Of a DNA stretch of 34,758 bases, positions 8,288 to 16,683 are shown piece after piece; the first letter of the stretch is position 1, and every line of letters begins with the position of its first letter. The stretch comes from Hyphomonadaceae bacterium. Its GTDB lineage: Bacteria; Pseudomonadota; Alphaproteobacteria; Caulobacterales; Aquidulcibacteraceae. The stretch spans positions 1-34,758 of the forward strand of contig JAPUEP010000273.1 in NCBI GenBank assembly GCA_027492515.1, written 5' to 3'. The notes beneath the pieces were generated by a model, which searched no databases, had not been told where the DNA came from, and saw only the letters and a program-made list of their open reading frames with translations. The position numbers were made by a program, and so were the translations under genes.

Positions 8288-9414
8288 TTTTCAATAATTT
8301 GTGCAATTACTGCATTTGAAATTGTGCGCGCCTTTGGCAATAGCTTAAGGCGCGTTTCATTATATTCAATCAATTCTAAATCCGCCAAATGTTTTAAATT
8401 TTCTTGATTTAATTGATAATTTTTATATTCAATTCCATTTTCAAGCCTTAGACCCATTATGAAATATTCTTGGAAAATTTCTTCATCATTAAGGGTTTCA
8501 TTTTCAATCAATGAATTGCCTTTTGATTTTATGTTTTCAATATATTCATCAGGTTTTAAACTATTGAAATTGGCGTGTCTTTGCCCGTTTTCCCATAAAC
8601 GCCCATGCGCACCGGGGCCAATTCCAATCCAATCATCCGATTGCCAATATAATAAATTATGGCGCGACATTGAATTTATATCTTTGGCATGATTGGAAAT
8701 TTCATAAGGGATAAAATTATGAGTTTGCAAAATTTCTTGGGTTTTTTCGTAAAATTGTGCACCCAAATCATCATCGGGAATTATTATTGCGCCGCGCTTT
8801 AGTTTTCTATCAAATGCGGTATTTGGTTCGATTGTAAGTTGATATGGCGAAATATGATCAACACCCAAAGCGACAGCTTTATTTAATTCATATTCCCAAT
8901 CATCAAGGCTTTGATTTTGGCGGGCATAGATTAAATCAAGCGATAAGCGTGGCATAATTTTTCGCGCAATTTCCACCGATTTTATTGATTGCTGCGCATC
9001 ATGAAAGCGCCCCAAATCTTTAAGGCCATTATCAAGAAAACTTTGCACGCCAAGGCTTAGTCTTTCAATTCCTGCATTTCTAAAATCTTGGAATTTTTCA
9101 TATTCATTTGGATTGGCTTCAAGGCAGATTTCAGGGCTTTCTTCAAAACCCCATAATTCATCGCAAAGTTCAATGATTTGTGCAATTCTACTTGGCTCTA
9201 TTAAAGATGGCGTTCCACCGCCAAAATAAAGCGAATGAAGTTTTCGCCCATTGGTTTTTTGATGCCAATGACGGATTTCATCCATAATTGCCGCCAAAAG
9301 CCCATCATTATCGCGCCCCCGCGCCCGATAAATATTGAAATCACAATATGGGCAGATGTGCGAACAATAAGGCCAGTGAACATAAATTCCTAATTTTTTA
9401 TTTGCGCCTGACAT
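8284..9414 (-). CDS. hemW: Radical SAM haem chaperone HemW
   Basis: A 376-residue radical SAM protein, normal for HemW, which binds and delivers haem and is often mis-annotated as oxygen-independent coproporphyrinogen oxidase. The iron-sulfur ligands are C17, C21 and C24 (YCSHICPYCDF). The SAM-binding glycine motif is LYFGGGTPSLI, followed by ERLSLGVQSFLDNGLKDLGRFH and LDLIYARQNQS. The short N-terminus without the extra residues of true HemN favours HemW. It directly follows rdgB with no intervening bases, and the same pairing in other alphaproteobacteria supports the call. Confidence 0.95.
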   Translation of the reverse strand: MSGANKKLGIYVHWPYCSHICPYCDFNIYRARGRDNDGLLAAIMDEIRHWHQKTNGRKLHSLYFGGGTPSLIEPSRIAQIIELCDELWGFEESPEICLEANPNEYEKFQDFRNAGIERLSLGVQSFLDNGLKDLGRFHDAQQSIKSVEIARKIMPRLSLDLIYARQNQSLDDWEYELNKAVALGVDHISPYQLTIEPNTAFDRKLKRGAIIIPDDDLGAQFYEKTQEILQTHNFIPYEISNHAKDINSMSRHNLLYWQSDDWIGIGPGAHGRLWENGQRHANFNSLKPDEYIENIKSKGNSLIENETLNDEEIFQEYFIMGLRLENGIEYKNYQLNQENLKHLADLELIEYNETRLKLLPKARTISNAVIAQIIEN

Positions 9415-10014
9415 CTATTTTTTAAACACTTCGGCGACCAATTGTTTGAATGCATTGGCGCGGTGGCTCATGGCGTGTTTTTTGTCGGCATCCATTTGCC
9501 CAAAGGTAATATCATAGCCATTTGGCACAAAAATTGGATCATAACCAAAACCATTTTCACCGCGCGGCGGAAATTCCAAATGGCCTTCTACATAGCCTTC
9601 AAAAACTTTTTGCGTGCCATCAGGCCAAGCTAGTGCCAAGGCACAAACAAATCTTGCACCATAATCTTGGGCGTTTTTTTCTTTTAATTCTTTTTCAACA
9701 CGCGCCATTGCGGTATAAAAATCTTTGTTTTCGCCCGCCCAACGCGCCGAATAAATACCGGGCGCACCATCAAGGCCAAAAACTTCTAAGCCCGAATCAT
9801 CAGCAAGCGCAGGAAGATTTGTCGCCTTTGCGCTATGATGGGCTTTTAACAAGGCATTGCCGAAAAAAGTGCTTTCGGTTTCCTCTGGTTCATCCACGCC
9901 CATTTCACCTGCGGAGACTGCGGTAACACCAAAAGGTAACAAAAGCGCGTTAATTTCTTTCAATTTCCCCTTATTATGTGTGGCAACAACGATTTTTTCG
10001 AAATTTAATGTCAT
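9415..10014 (-). CDS. rdgB: XTP/dITP diphosphatase RdgB
   Basis: A 199-residue Ham1/RdgB pyrophosphatase. It hydrolyses dITP and XTP to monophosphates, keeping deaminated purines out of DNA and RNA. Motifs: [13 protein letters not shown] at the N-terminus (nucleotide binding), [26 protein letters not shown] (catalytic Asp pair), and [13 protein letters not shown] with MSHRANAF near the end. It abuts hemW without a gap, so the two are cotranscribed. In related genomes rph usually lies immediately upstream in the same direction; here a two-gene insertion and a repeat separate them. Confidence 0.97.
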   Translation of the reverse strand: MTLNFEKIVVATHNKGKLKEINALLLPFGVTAVSAGEMGVDEPEETESTFFGNALLKAHHSAKATNLPALADDSGLEVFGLDGAPGIYSARWAGENKDFYTAMARVEKELKEKNAQDYGARFVCALALAWPDGTQKVFEGYVEGHLEFPPRGENGFGYDPIFVPNGYDITFGQMDADKKHAMSHRANAFKQLVAEVFKK

Positions 10015-10090
10015 TTATATACCTGTGAAATTTGCTTTTTTTTAATCTTACTATTACCAATAGCGATATATCAATTCAAATGGTGATTAG

Positions 10091-10612
10091 ATGCAAAACC
10101 AAAGACTAGCACAATGGATATTTCGGGGTTTAAAAATATTAAACCTTTGTGCCAAAATAGTTTTAACAATTTTCATTGCTTTAGCAGGTTTGGCAATCAT
10201 AACAACGTTTTCAGGCGGTAAAATCGGCGAATTTAAAATGTTTTCCGAATGGCGGGTTCTTGCACCCATGCTTTTATCGGGCATGATACATTCAATCGCA
10301 CTTTTATTGATTTCATATCAATTACAATTAATCACCCAAAGCCATATTGAAAACGACCCTTTTGTTCCTGAAAATGGTGTAAGGCTTAAAAAAATTGCCA
10401 TTTATCTTGGGATAATGGAATTATCGCGTTATTTCATTCAAGTCCTAACTGGCCTTATTATTGCATTTGCCGGTCAGCCAGATGACGGTGATTTAAGTGT
10501 AAAAATTGCACCCAATCTAGTTGCATGGGGCGCAGTATTTATTATTCTGCTTTTATCGCAAATTTTTAAAGAAGGTGCACGCCTTCGTAAAAATGACCAA
10601 TTAACAATATAG
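10091..10612 (+). CDS. DUF2975 integral membrane protein
   Basis: A 173-residue membrane protein with four predicted helices: about 20-42 (IVLTIFIALAGLAIITTF), 58-80 (LLSGMIHSIALLLISYQL), 105-130 (IAIYLGIMELSRYFIQVLTGLIIAF) and 142-162 (LVAWGAVFIILLLSQIF). This fits DUF2975, whose function is unknown. Members are commonly followed by a small Cro/C1-type regulator, as here (start 12 bases downstream). GGTGA just before the ATG can act as ribosome binding site. The gene is divergent from rdgB and interrupts the usual rph-rdgB neighbourhood. Confidence 0.75.
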   Translation: MQNQRLAQWIFRGLKILNLCAKIVLTIFIALAGLAIITTFSGGKIGEFKMFSEWRVLAPMLLSGMIHSIALLLISYQLQLITQSHIENDPFVPENGVRLKKIAIYLGIMELSRYFIQVLTGLIIAFAGQPDDGDLSVKIAPNLVAWGAVFIILLLSQIFKEGARLRKNDQLTI

Positions 10613-10623
10613 GGTGTTCAATT

Positions 10624-10851
10624 TTGCCAATCAAAGTTAATCTTGACCGCCTTTTAGTTGACCGCAAAATCTCCATGACCGAGCTTGCGCAAAAAATTGG
10701 CATTACTTTGGCGAATTTATCAATTTTAAAAACTGGAAAAGCGCGCGCAATTCGCTTTTCAACCCTATCAAAAATTTGCAAAATCCTTGAATGCCAACCC
10801 GCCGACATATTAGAATGGATAGACGGGGAGGAAGTGGATGATGGCGATTAA
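10624..10851 (+). CDS. Small YozG-like Cro/C1-type HTH regulator
   Basis: A 75-residue protein that is almost entirely one helix-turn-helix domain: DRLLVDRKISMTELAQKIG then ITLANLSILKTGKARAIRFSTL, ending CQPADILEW, as in YozG-type regulators. The start is a TTG at 10624, supported by AGGGTG (10611-10616) overlapping the DUF2975 stop, seven bases upstream. The DUF2975-HTH pair is widespread. The regulator probably controls its own operon and may be governed by the membrane protein; that link is inferred. Confidence 0.85.
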   Translation: MPIKVNLDRLLVDRKISMTELAQKIGITLANLSILKTGKARAIRFSTLSKICKILECQPADILEWIDGEEVDDGD

Positions 10852-10861
10852 TTTTTATAAC

Positions 10862-11018
10862 GCTCCCCTGCAAAGCGGGGGAGCTGTCGCCCGAAGGGTG
10901 ACTGAGGGGGCGCGAGTGAAACGAGCCTCGTAAATATCAAATAGGCCTGAAGCTCGCTCACGCTCGCGCCCCCTCAGTCACGATAAATCGTGACAGCTCC
11001 CCCGTTTCACAGGGGAGC
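10862..11018. repeat. Long composite inverted repeat between convergent genes
   Basis: Left arm 10862-10926 and right arm 10952-11018 are near reverse complements. GCTCCCCTG at 10862 mirrors CAGGGGAGC at 11010-11018; GGGGGAGCTGTC mirrors GACAGCTCCCCC; TGACTGAGGGGGCGCGAG mirrors CTCGCGCCCCCTCAGTCA. Nested in the arms are smaller hairpins: GTCGCCC/GGGTGAC on the left and the perfect GTCACGAT/ATCGTGAC on the right. It is far more GC-rich than its surroundings and sits between the HTH stop (10851) and the rph stop (11039). It resembles dispersed palindromic units that carry the CCCCTCAGTC...GACAGCTCCCC core, so other genomic copies are likely. It may also terminate both convergent genes. Confidence 0.88.
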
Positions 11019-11038
11019 AACGTGGTACAAAATTCTAA

Positions 11039-11758
11039 TTAGCCTATTGCTTTAGCCTGTAATTCAAAAATATGGTCACATCCTTTTTTAGCAAGTGACA
11101 ATAATTCATTAAATTCGGCTTCGGTAAATGGTCTTTCTTCGCCTGTTGCCTGAACCTCAACAAGGCCAAGATTTTGGGCGATTATGAAATTTGCATCGGC
11201 TTCGGCACTTGAATCTTCATCATAATCTAAATCAAGAACAGGCTCGCCCTTATAAATTCCGCATGAAATTGCCGCAACTTGGGCGCGAATTGGGTTTTCA
11301 ATTATCAAACCTTCTTCGCGCAAATATTTGCACGCCAATGAAAGCGCAACATACGCACCAGTAAGCGATGCAGTGCGCGTTCCGCCATCGGCTTGAATAA
11401 CATCACAATCAATAAGAATTTGACGCTCCCCCAATGCCGTCAAATCAACAACACTTCTTAGGCCACGCCCGATTAGGCGTTGGATTTCTTGTGTGCGCCC
11501 TGATTGTTTACCTGATGCGGCCTCACGCTTGCCACGTGTGTGGGTTGCGCGTGGAAGCATTCCATATTCGGCAGTTACCCAACCCTTTTTTGTGCCCTTC
11601 ATCCAACCTGGAACTTTTTCTTCAACACTTGCAGTAACTAAAACATGTGTATTACCAAATTTTGCAAGGCATGAACCTTCGGCATATGGTGAAAAATTAG
11701 GAATAAGTTCAATTTTGCGGGTTTCATCATTGGCGCGTTTTGATGGGCGGTTGGACAT
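11039..11758 (-). CDS. rph: Ribonuclease PH
   Basis: A 239-residue RNase PH, full length. This phosphorolytic 3'-5' exoribonuclease trims tRNA 3' ends and structured RNAs as a hexamer. Typical features: [15 protein letters not shown] at the start, [37 protein letters not shown], the phosphate-binding [19 protein letters not shown] segment, and [23 protein letters not shown]. It is divergent from the HD hydrolase (51 bases between starts). Downstream of its stop lie the 157-bp inverted repeat and the DUF2975/HTH pair, which separate it from rdgB. Confidence 0.98.
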   Translation of the reverse strand: MSNRPSKRANDETRKIELIPNFSPYAEGSCLAKFGNTHVLVTASVEEKVPGWMKGTKKGWVTAEYGMLPRATHTRGKREAASGKQSGRTQEIQRLIGRGLRSVVDLTALGERQILIDCDVIQADGGTRTASLTGAYVALSLACKYLREEGLIIENPIRAQVAAISCGIYKGEPVLDLDYDEDSSAEADANFIIAQNLGLVEVQATGEERPFTEAEFNELLSLAKKGCDHIFELQAKAIG

Positions 11759-11809
11759 TTTACTTTACTTTCTATTGCTTTGTTCCTTGCTCAAATATAT
11801 CCATCACGC

Positions 11810-12418
11810 ATGAAATACAATGACGATATTCCATTACCATTTGGCGGCGAACAATTATTTACTTTTTTGATGCGAACTGATGGCCTTAAACAAGTTCAAA
11901 GAAGCAATAAAATAAGTGATGGCACGCGCCAAGAGAATAGTGCCGAACATTCATGGCAAGCGGCATTAATGGTAGGCTTATTCGAACATTGGTCAAATTA
12001 TCCAATAAGTGTGCGCAAGACCACGCAAATGCTGCTTGTGCATGATATTGTTGAAATAGAAACAGGTGATAATTGCCATTATACCCAAAACCCACCCGAA
12101 AATTCAAGTGAAATTGAACAAGCGGCGGCAATTTCAATCTATGGCGAAAACCCCGAAGCACCATTTCGCGAGATGAAGGCTTTATGGGAGGAATTCGAAC
12201 GCGGCAGAAGCAATGAAGCCAAATTCGCGCGCGCAATTGACGCCTTCTTACCTTTGTTTATGCAGGTCATAAGCGATGGCAAAGCATGGGGCGAATGGCG
12301 CGGCGACCATAAGGAATATACACAAAAAAAATCAATTATCCAAAAAGGTTCCGACAGATTATGGGAATATAGTTTGGAATTAATCGAATATTGTATTGCA
12401 AGAAACTGGCTATATTAA
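11810..12418 (+). CDS. HD-domain phosphohydrolase (YfbR/HDDC2-like)
   Basis: A 202-residue HD-domain protein. Metal ligands are visible in order: H47 in NSAEHSW, H78-D79 in LLVHDIVEIETGD, and a later acidic position around EAKFARAIDAFLPL. This is the 5'-deoxynucleotidase YfbR/HDDC2 type, which dephosphorylates deoxynucleoside monophosphates; the exact substrate is inferred. An in-frame TTG at 11780 would add ten residues, but the ATG at 11810 fits the conserved start. TATATC at 11796-11801, eight bases upstream, could be a -10 box of a leaderless message. The 3' end overlaps the convergent ATP-grasp gene by 9 bases. Confidence 0.85.
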   Translation: MKYNDDIPLPFGGEQLFTFLMRTDGLKQVQRSNKISDGTRQENSAEHSWQAALMVGLFEHWSNYPISVRKTTQMLLVHDIVEIETGDNCHYTQNPPENSSEIEQAAAISIYGENPEAPFREMKALWEEFERGRSNEAKFARAIDAFLPLFMQVISDGKAWGEWRGDHKEYTQKKSIIQKGSDRLWEYSLELIEYCIARNWLY

Positions 12419-13309
12419 TTTATTCGCCACCGCCTTGGCAAAATTGACCGCAGATTTTTTGCCATTTTCACCATCAAATGGGCCGTATAAATAAGGCTCG
12501 ATAAGTTCCATTTCCATCAATAGCCAATCATTTTCATGTTCAACCATATCAATGCGGGCATATAGAAGTTCATTATTTGCATCATATTGTGCCAAAATTT
12601 GCTTGGCAGCCAAAAGGGCTTTTTGCGGCGGCTCAATTGGGGTTTCAATTGCGCCATATCTGGTTTGTGAACGATAATCACCATCTTTTGGACGCTTCAT
12701 CAAGGAATGTGATAATTCACCACCCATAAAAAGCATTGATAATTCACCTTGATTTGTCACGCTTTCAATAAAGGGTTGAACCAAGGCTTCATCAGGGGGC
12801 AAATCAGCAAGAAGTGGCAATTCTTGACCGCGTTTCAACCGCGCTTGGCGCCATGCACCTGCGCCAACTTTTGGCTTTATTATTATTTCATCACATTCAA
12901 GCGCGTCAAAAGCATCCAAAATTTCATCACAGCTTTGGGCATTTATCATAATTGTTTTGGGAAGATTTTGCCCAGAATTTGCAAGACGAAGCAAATATGA
13001 TTTATCAAAATTATCACGAATGAATTTGTGCGAATTCAAAAGCGGCACATTTGCTTTTTCAATTTCATCCAAAATTTTCAAAAATTGGGAAAGATTTTGC
13101 GGATAATTCCATGCCATTAATGGAATTATCAAATCATATTTTGACCAATCATTATTATCATCTTGCCAATAGATTGGCAGTAAATTTATTTGAAACTTTG
13201 CCAAAGCATCACGCAAATCTTCAAATTGCGCCTTAATAATATCGCCATATAAGTCATTTTCAGGGGCATCAAAATATTCGTGCGACACCATTATTGCGAC
13301 ATTTTTCAT
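12410..13309 (-). CDS. ATP-grasp domain protein, probable carboxylate-amine ligase
   Basis: A 299-residue protein with an ATP-grasp fold: an N-terminal pre-ATP-grasp domain (VAIMVSHEYFDAP, YDLIIPLMAWNYP), a nucleotide-binding strand with loop (EIIIKPKVGAGAWRQARL), ALVQPFIE, and the C-terminal metal-binding strand LMEMELIEPYLYGPF. Such enzymes join a carboxylate to an amine or thiol through an acyl phosphate. It resembles GshB/RimK-type and cycloserine-ligase-like relatives but is not a canonical glutathione synthetase, and the substrate cannot be told. An ATG six codons upstream (13327) is possible; 13309 gives the usual MKNVAIMVS opening. No biosynthetic partner is adjacent. Confidence 0.75.
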   Translation of the reverse strand: MKNVAIMVSHEYFDAPENDLYGDIIKAQFEDLRDALAKFQINLLPIYWQDDNNDWSKYDLIIPLMAWNYPQNLSQFLKILDEIEKANVPLLNSHKFIRDNFDKSYLLRLANSGQNLPKTIMINAQSCDEILDAFDALECDEIIIKPKVGAGAWRQARLKRGQELPLLADLPPDEALVQPFIESVTNQGELSMLFMGGELSHSLMKRPKDGDYRSQTRYGAIETPIEPPQKALLAAKQILAQYDANNELLYARIDMVEHENDWLLMEMELIEPYLYGPFDGENGKKSAVNFAKAVANKLI

Positions 13310-13386
13310 TGTTGCAGCTTCTTTCATTGATTGATTAACATCATGCGTTTAAAGGAAACTAATATATTTTTCAAAGGGATTTAATC

Positions 13387-14379
13387 ATGGAAATCAAATA
13401 TGATGTTTGCGGCGTAGGTAATGCAATTGTTGACGTAATTGCACCGGCAAGCGATGAATTTTTGGCGCAGCATAATATCGCCAAAGGCGCCATGACCCTT
13501 ATTTTTGATGAGCCTGCGGTTGAAAAGCTTTATGGCGCTATGGCAGATGGCAAAACTGTTTCAGGTGGATCAGGCGCAAATTCGATTGCGGGAATTGCAT
13601 CATTGGGCGGCAAAACGGCCTATATTGGCAAGGTTGCTAAAGATGAATTGGGCGCTTTATTCAATAAAGAAATCAATGAAATCGGTGTTGATTATAATAC
13701 TGCGCCGCATTCGGGCGGCCCCGCGACCGCGCGTTGCATGATTAATGTTACACCTGATGGGCAAAGATCAATGTGCACATATTTGGGTTGTTCGCCATTA
13801 ATGGATGAAACCGACCTTGATGAAAATAAAATTGGCGCATCGAAAATTGTTTTCCTTGAAGGCTATTTATTTGACCGTGATGAAGCCAAGGCTGCATTCG
13901 TTCATGCCGCCGAAATTGCCAAAAAATATAACCGCAAAGTTGCACTTACGCTTTCTGATTTATTCTGCGTTAGCCGCCATAAAGAAAGCTTTTTGCAATT
14001 AGTGAAAAACCATATCGACATTCTATTTGCCAATGAATCAGAGATTTTGGCACTATATGATGAAACAGATTTTGACACGGCTTTCAAAAAAGCTGCTGCC
14101 GATTGTGAATTTGTTGCGGTTACGCGTTCTGAAAAAGGTTCGGTTCTTACTGATGGCAAGGAAACAATTGTTGTTGCCACCGACCCAATTGATAAAGTTA
14201 TCGATACAACTGGCGCGGGCGATTTATATGCCGCAGGTGTTTTATTTGGCATTGCGACAGGTCGTGAATTGGAAACTTGCGGCAAATTAGGTTCAATGTG
14301 CGCCGCCGAAATCATAAGCCATTACGGCCCAAGACCAGAAGCAAACTTGGCAAACTTGGCAAAAGCAAGAGAGCTATAG
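13387..14379 (+). CDS. PfkB family kinase, probable adenosine or sugar kinase
   Basis: A 330-residue PfkB-type kinase. The first signature surrounds residues 59-81 (SGGSGANSIAGIASLGGKTAYIGK), and the second is DTTGAGDLYAAGVLFG, with D279 as catalytic base. The proteobacterial members closest to this pattern are annotated as adenosine kinases, but ribokinase-like substrates are possible. AAAGGG eleven bases upstream supports the ATG. It is divergent from the ATP-grasp gene and ends at a palindromic terminator shared with rarD. Confidence 0.88.
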   Translation: MEIKYDVCGVGNAIVDVIAPASDEFLAQHNIAKGAMTLIFDEPAVEKLYGAMADGKTVSGGSGANSIAGIASLGGKTAYIGKVAKDELGALFNKEINEIGVDYNTAPHSGGPATARCMINVTPDGQRSMCTYLGCSPLMDETDLDENKIGASKIVFLEGYLFDRDEAKAAFVHAAEIAKKYNRKVALTLSDLFCVSRHKESFLQLVKNHIDILFANESEILALYDETDFDTAFKKAAADCEFVAVTRSEKGSVLTDGKETIVVATDPIDKVIDTTGAGDLYAAGVLFGIATGRELETCGKLGSMCAAEIISHYGPRPEANLANLAKAREL

Positions 14380-14384
14380 GCCAA

Positions 14385-14406
14385 AACCCGAAACTAGTTT
14401 CGGGTT
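14385..14406. terminator. Bidirectional terminator between pfkB and rarD
   Basis: A perfect 22-base palindrome (AACCCGAAACT and its complement) follows the kinase stop by five bases. It contains the rarD stop (14394-14396), so it serves both convergent genes and also encodes rarD's last residues (TTRN). T-tracts are short on both sides, so efficiency is uncertain. Confidence 0.7.
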
Positions 14407-15275
14407 GTTCCCTTAAACTCCGCCCATGAATATAGTGCAAGGCCGCCCCAAATAAGGCCGAAGGTTATTGCCTGATGAATGCCGAATTTTTCGCCGTAAA
14501 ATAGCGAAATTATCAATACTATTGATGGCGCAATATATTGCAGCATTCCCAATGTTGTCATTTTTAAACGCCTTGCGCCAAAGGCAAAAAGCGTAAGCGG
14601 GATTGCAGTTGCAGGGCCTGTGAATAATAAAAGGATAAAATCCTTATGCCCCTGCCCCAATATTGCAACGCCATTTTTATTAAGCATAATAAGCGCGGCA
14701 ATTGCAAATGGCGCAACAACCAACGATTCCCAAAACAAACCCGCCGCAGGGGCGATGATTACCTTTTTTCGTATCAAAGCATAACAAGTGAATAAAGCCG
14801 CCAATATCAAACCATAAAATGGAAAATGATGAACCGCAATTGATTGATAAACCACGGCAAGCCCCGCCAATCCAACAGCAGCAATCTTCACGGGGGCAAG
14901 TTTTTCTTTAAAAACAAATATACCAATTGCCACATTCATCAATGGGTTTATGAAATATCCAAGCGCGGTTTCCATAATCAAACCATTGGCAACGCACCAT
15001 GTATAAATCGTCCAATTCCCACTTATGCAAAGGCCAGATAAAGCAAGAAAGGCAAGGTTTTTGGGCGAGGTTTTTAACGAAGAAAATCCATTAACAAAAA
15101 TCGCAATCCCAATCGCCCAAGGAACAGTCCAAATAACGCGCCAACCCACAATTGCCCATGGTGAAATATCGTGCATTTGCTTTAAATATAAAGGCAGGAA
15201 CCCCCATAAAAGAAATGCACAAAGCGTTATTAATAACGCCCCTTTGGCTTCTTGGTGTGTGTTTTCGCTTGTCAT
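14394..15275 (-). CDS. rarD: EamA/DMT superfamily transporter RarD
   Basis: A 293-residue membrane protein with about ten helices, a RarD-type member of the drug/metabolite transporter superfamily. The RarD-specific opening is clear: GALLITLCAFLLWGFLPLYLK, then the inter-helix WAIVGWRVIWTVPW. ISGNWTIYTWCVANGLIMETALGYFINPL and LGMLQYIAPSIVLIISL also match. The transported substrate is unknown; the chloramphenicol name is historical. DUF6157 lies 18 bases upstream on the same strand, so they may be cotranscribed. Confidence 0.93.
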   Translation of the reverse strand: MTSENTHQEAKGALLITLCAFLLWGFLPLYLKQMHDISPWAIVGWRVIWTVPWAIGIAIFVNGFSSLKTSPKNLAFLALSGLCISGNWTIYTWCVANGLIMETALGYFINPLMNVAIGIFVFKEKLAPVKIAAVGLAGLAVVYQSIAVHHFPFYGLILAALFTCYALIRKKVIIAPAAGLFWESLVVAPFAIAALIMLNKNGVAILGQGHKDFILLLFTGPATAIPLTLFAFGARRLKMTTLGMLQYIAPSIVLIISLFYGEKFGIHQAITFGLIWGGLALYSWAEFKGTTRN

Positions 15276-15293
15276 TATTATGCCTTGGCGGCT

Positions 15294-15692
15294 TTAGGCG
15301 CGTTTTGAGCGCATGCCCGCAACTTTTTGAATATTATTATCTTCCAATAGGCTTTTATAATCCGCACTTTCAATGGGGAAAACTGCTATTTTGGAATTTT
15401 CGTCATGATGAACACCATAGCCAAGTGTTTTCACCAAAGGTGAAGCACGAAGGCACGCCATTGGTTTGGCAAAAAATTGATTTCTTTGATTGGCATCATT
15501 TTCATCCAAATTATTGCGTGCGCTATGGATTGAAAATAACAAATCATCCGAAGTTATTTGATATGGTTTTTTTGAAATCAAATCTAATTGTAATGCGCCA
15601 ATTGTGCCTTGTTTGGCAATTATTGCATGGTCATGCTTATAATCACCCGCAACCGTGATTAATGTATTTGTATAATTTGTTGAATGTGCCAT
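15294..15692 (-). CDS. DUF6157 family protein
   Basis: A 132-residue cytoplasmic protein matching DUF6157 as I recall the family: HSTNYTNTLITVAGDY at the start, LDLISKKPYQITSDDLLFSIHSAR in the middle, then FFAKPMACLRASPLVKTLGYGVHHDENSKIAVFPIES and a KVAGMRSKRA ending. No enzymatic motif or role is known to me. It precedes rarD on the same strand (18-base gap) and is divergent from the nitronate monooxygenase with 34 bases between starts. Confidence 0.8.
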   Translation of the reverse strand: MAHSTNYTNTLITVAGDYKHDHAIIAKQGTIGALQLDLISKKPYQITSDDLLFSIHSARNNLDENDANQRNQFFAKPMACLRASPLVKTLGYGVHHDENSKIAVFPIESADYKSLLEDNNIQKVAGMRSKRA

Positions 15693-15726
15693 ATTTTATA
15701 AATACATAATTTCATAAGGTTGGTAA

Positions 15727-16683
15727 ATGTCTGTTCCTAAAGTTCTTGAAAATTTGCGATTACCTGTAATTGCATCGCCAATGTTTATCATTTCAAACCC
15801 AAAAATGGTTATTGCACAATGCAAAGCGGGAATTGTTGGCTCTTTCCCTGCACTTAATGCACGACCGCCCGAATTATTACATGCATGGCTTGATGAAATT
15901 ACCAATGAACTTGCCGAATATGATGCCAAAAACCCTGATAGACCATCTGCGCCATTTGCGGTTAATCAGATTGTTCACAATTCAAATGCGCGCCTTCAAC
16001 ATGATGTGGAAGCCTGTATTAAATTCAAAGTGCCGATTGTGATTACTTCACTTGGTGCAGTGCCAATGGTAAATGATGCCATTCATTCATATGGCGGAAT
16101 TGTATTCCATGATATTATCAATGTTCGCCACGCAAAATCGGCACTTTCAAAAGGCGCAGATGGCCTTATCGCGGTTGCGGCGGGTGCAGGCGGTCACGCG
16201 GGGCCATTATCACCTTTTGCATTAATTCAAGAAATCCGTGAATTTTTTGACGGCCCACTTGCTTTATCTGGCGCAATTGCAACCGGCGGCGCGGTCTTGG
16301 CGGCACAGGCAATGGGTGCGGATTTTGGCTATATTGGTTCGGCCTTTATTGCATCTGATGAAGCCAATGCGGTTGATGGCTATAAACAGATGATTGTTGA
16401 TTCTGGTGCGTCCGATATTGTCTATTCAAATTATTTTACGGGCATTCATGGCAATTATCTTAAGCCATCAATCATTGCCGCTGGTATGGATGCCGATAAT
16501 TTACCCGAAGCCGATAAATCAAAAATGGACTTTGGCGCTGCAACGTCGGGCGCAAAAGCATGGAAAGATATTTGGGGCGCAGGCCAAGGTATTGGCGCGG
16601 TAAAATCAATCGAACCAATTGCAAAAATTGTCGATAGATTAGAAAGCGAATATATGGCAGCTAAGAAGCGTGTTTGTGATTAA
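15727..16683 (+). CDS. Nitronate monooxygenase (2-nitropropane dioxygenase family)
   Basis: A 318-residue FMN-dependent TIM-barrel enzyme that oxidises alkyl nitronates such as propionate-3-nitronate, or a related flavoenzyme. Visible features: LRLPVIASPMFIISNPKMV at the start; VITSLGAVPMVNDAIHSYGG; the flavin- and substrate-binding AAGAGGHAGP (151-160, with H157); SGAIATGGAVLAAQAMGADFGYIGSAF for phosphate binding. AAGGTTGG lies just upstream of the ATG. The 3' end overlaps the convergent membrane-protein gene by 23 bases. Confidence 0.92.
   Translation: MSVPKVLENLRLPVIASPMFIISNPKMVIAQCKAGIVGSFPALNARPPELLHAWLDEITNELAEYDAKNPDRPSAPFAVNQIVHNSNARLQHDVEACIKFKVPIVITSLGAVPMVNDAIHSYGGIVFHDIINVRHAKSALSKGADGLIAVAAGAGGHAGPLSPFALIQEIREFFDGPLALSGAIATGGAVLAAQAMGADFGYIGSAFIASDEANAVDGYKQMIVDSGASDIVYSNYFTGIHGNYLKPSIIAAGMDADNLPEADKSKMDFGAATSGAKAWKDIWGAGQGIGAVKSIEPIAKIVDRLESEYMAAKKRVCD

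Noticed and set aside
12410-13309. Annotation as glutathione synthetase GshB
   Set aside because: General ATP-grasp motifs are present but the GshB-specific pattern is not recognisable; only the fold is claimed.
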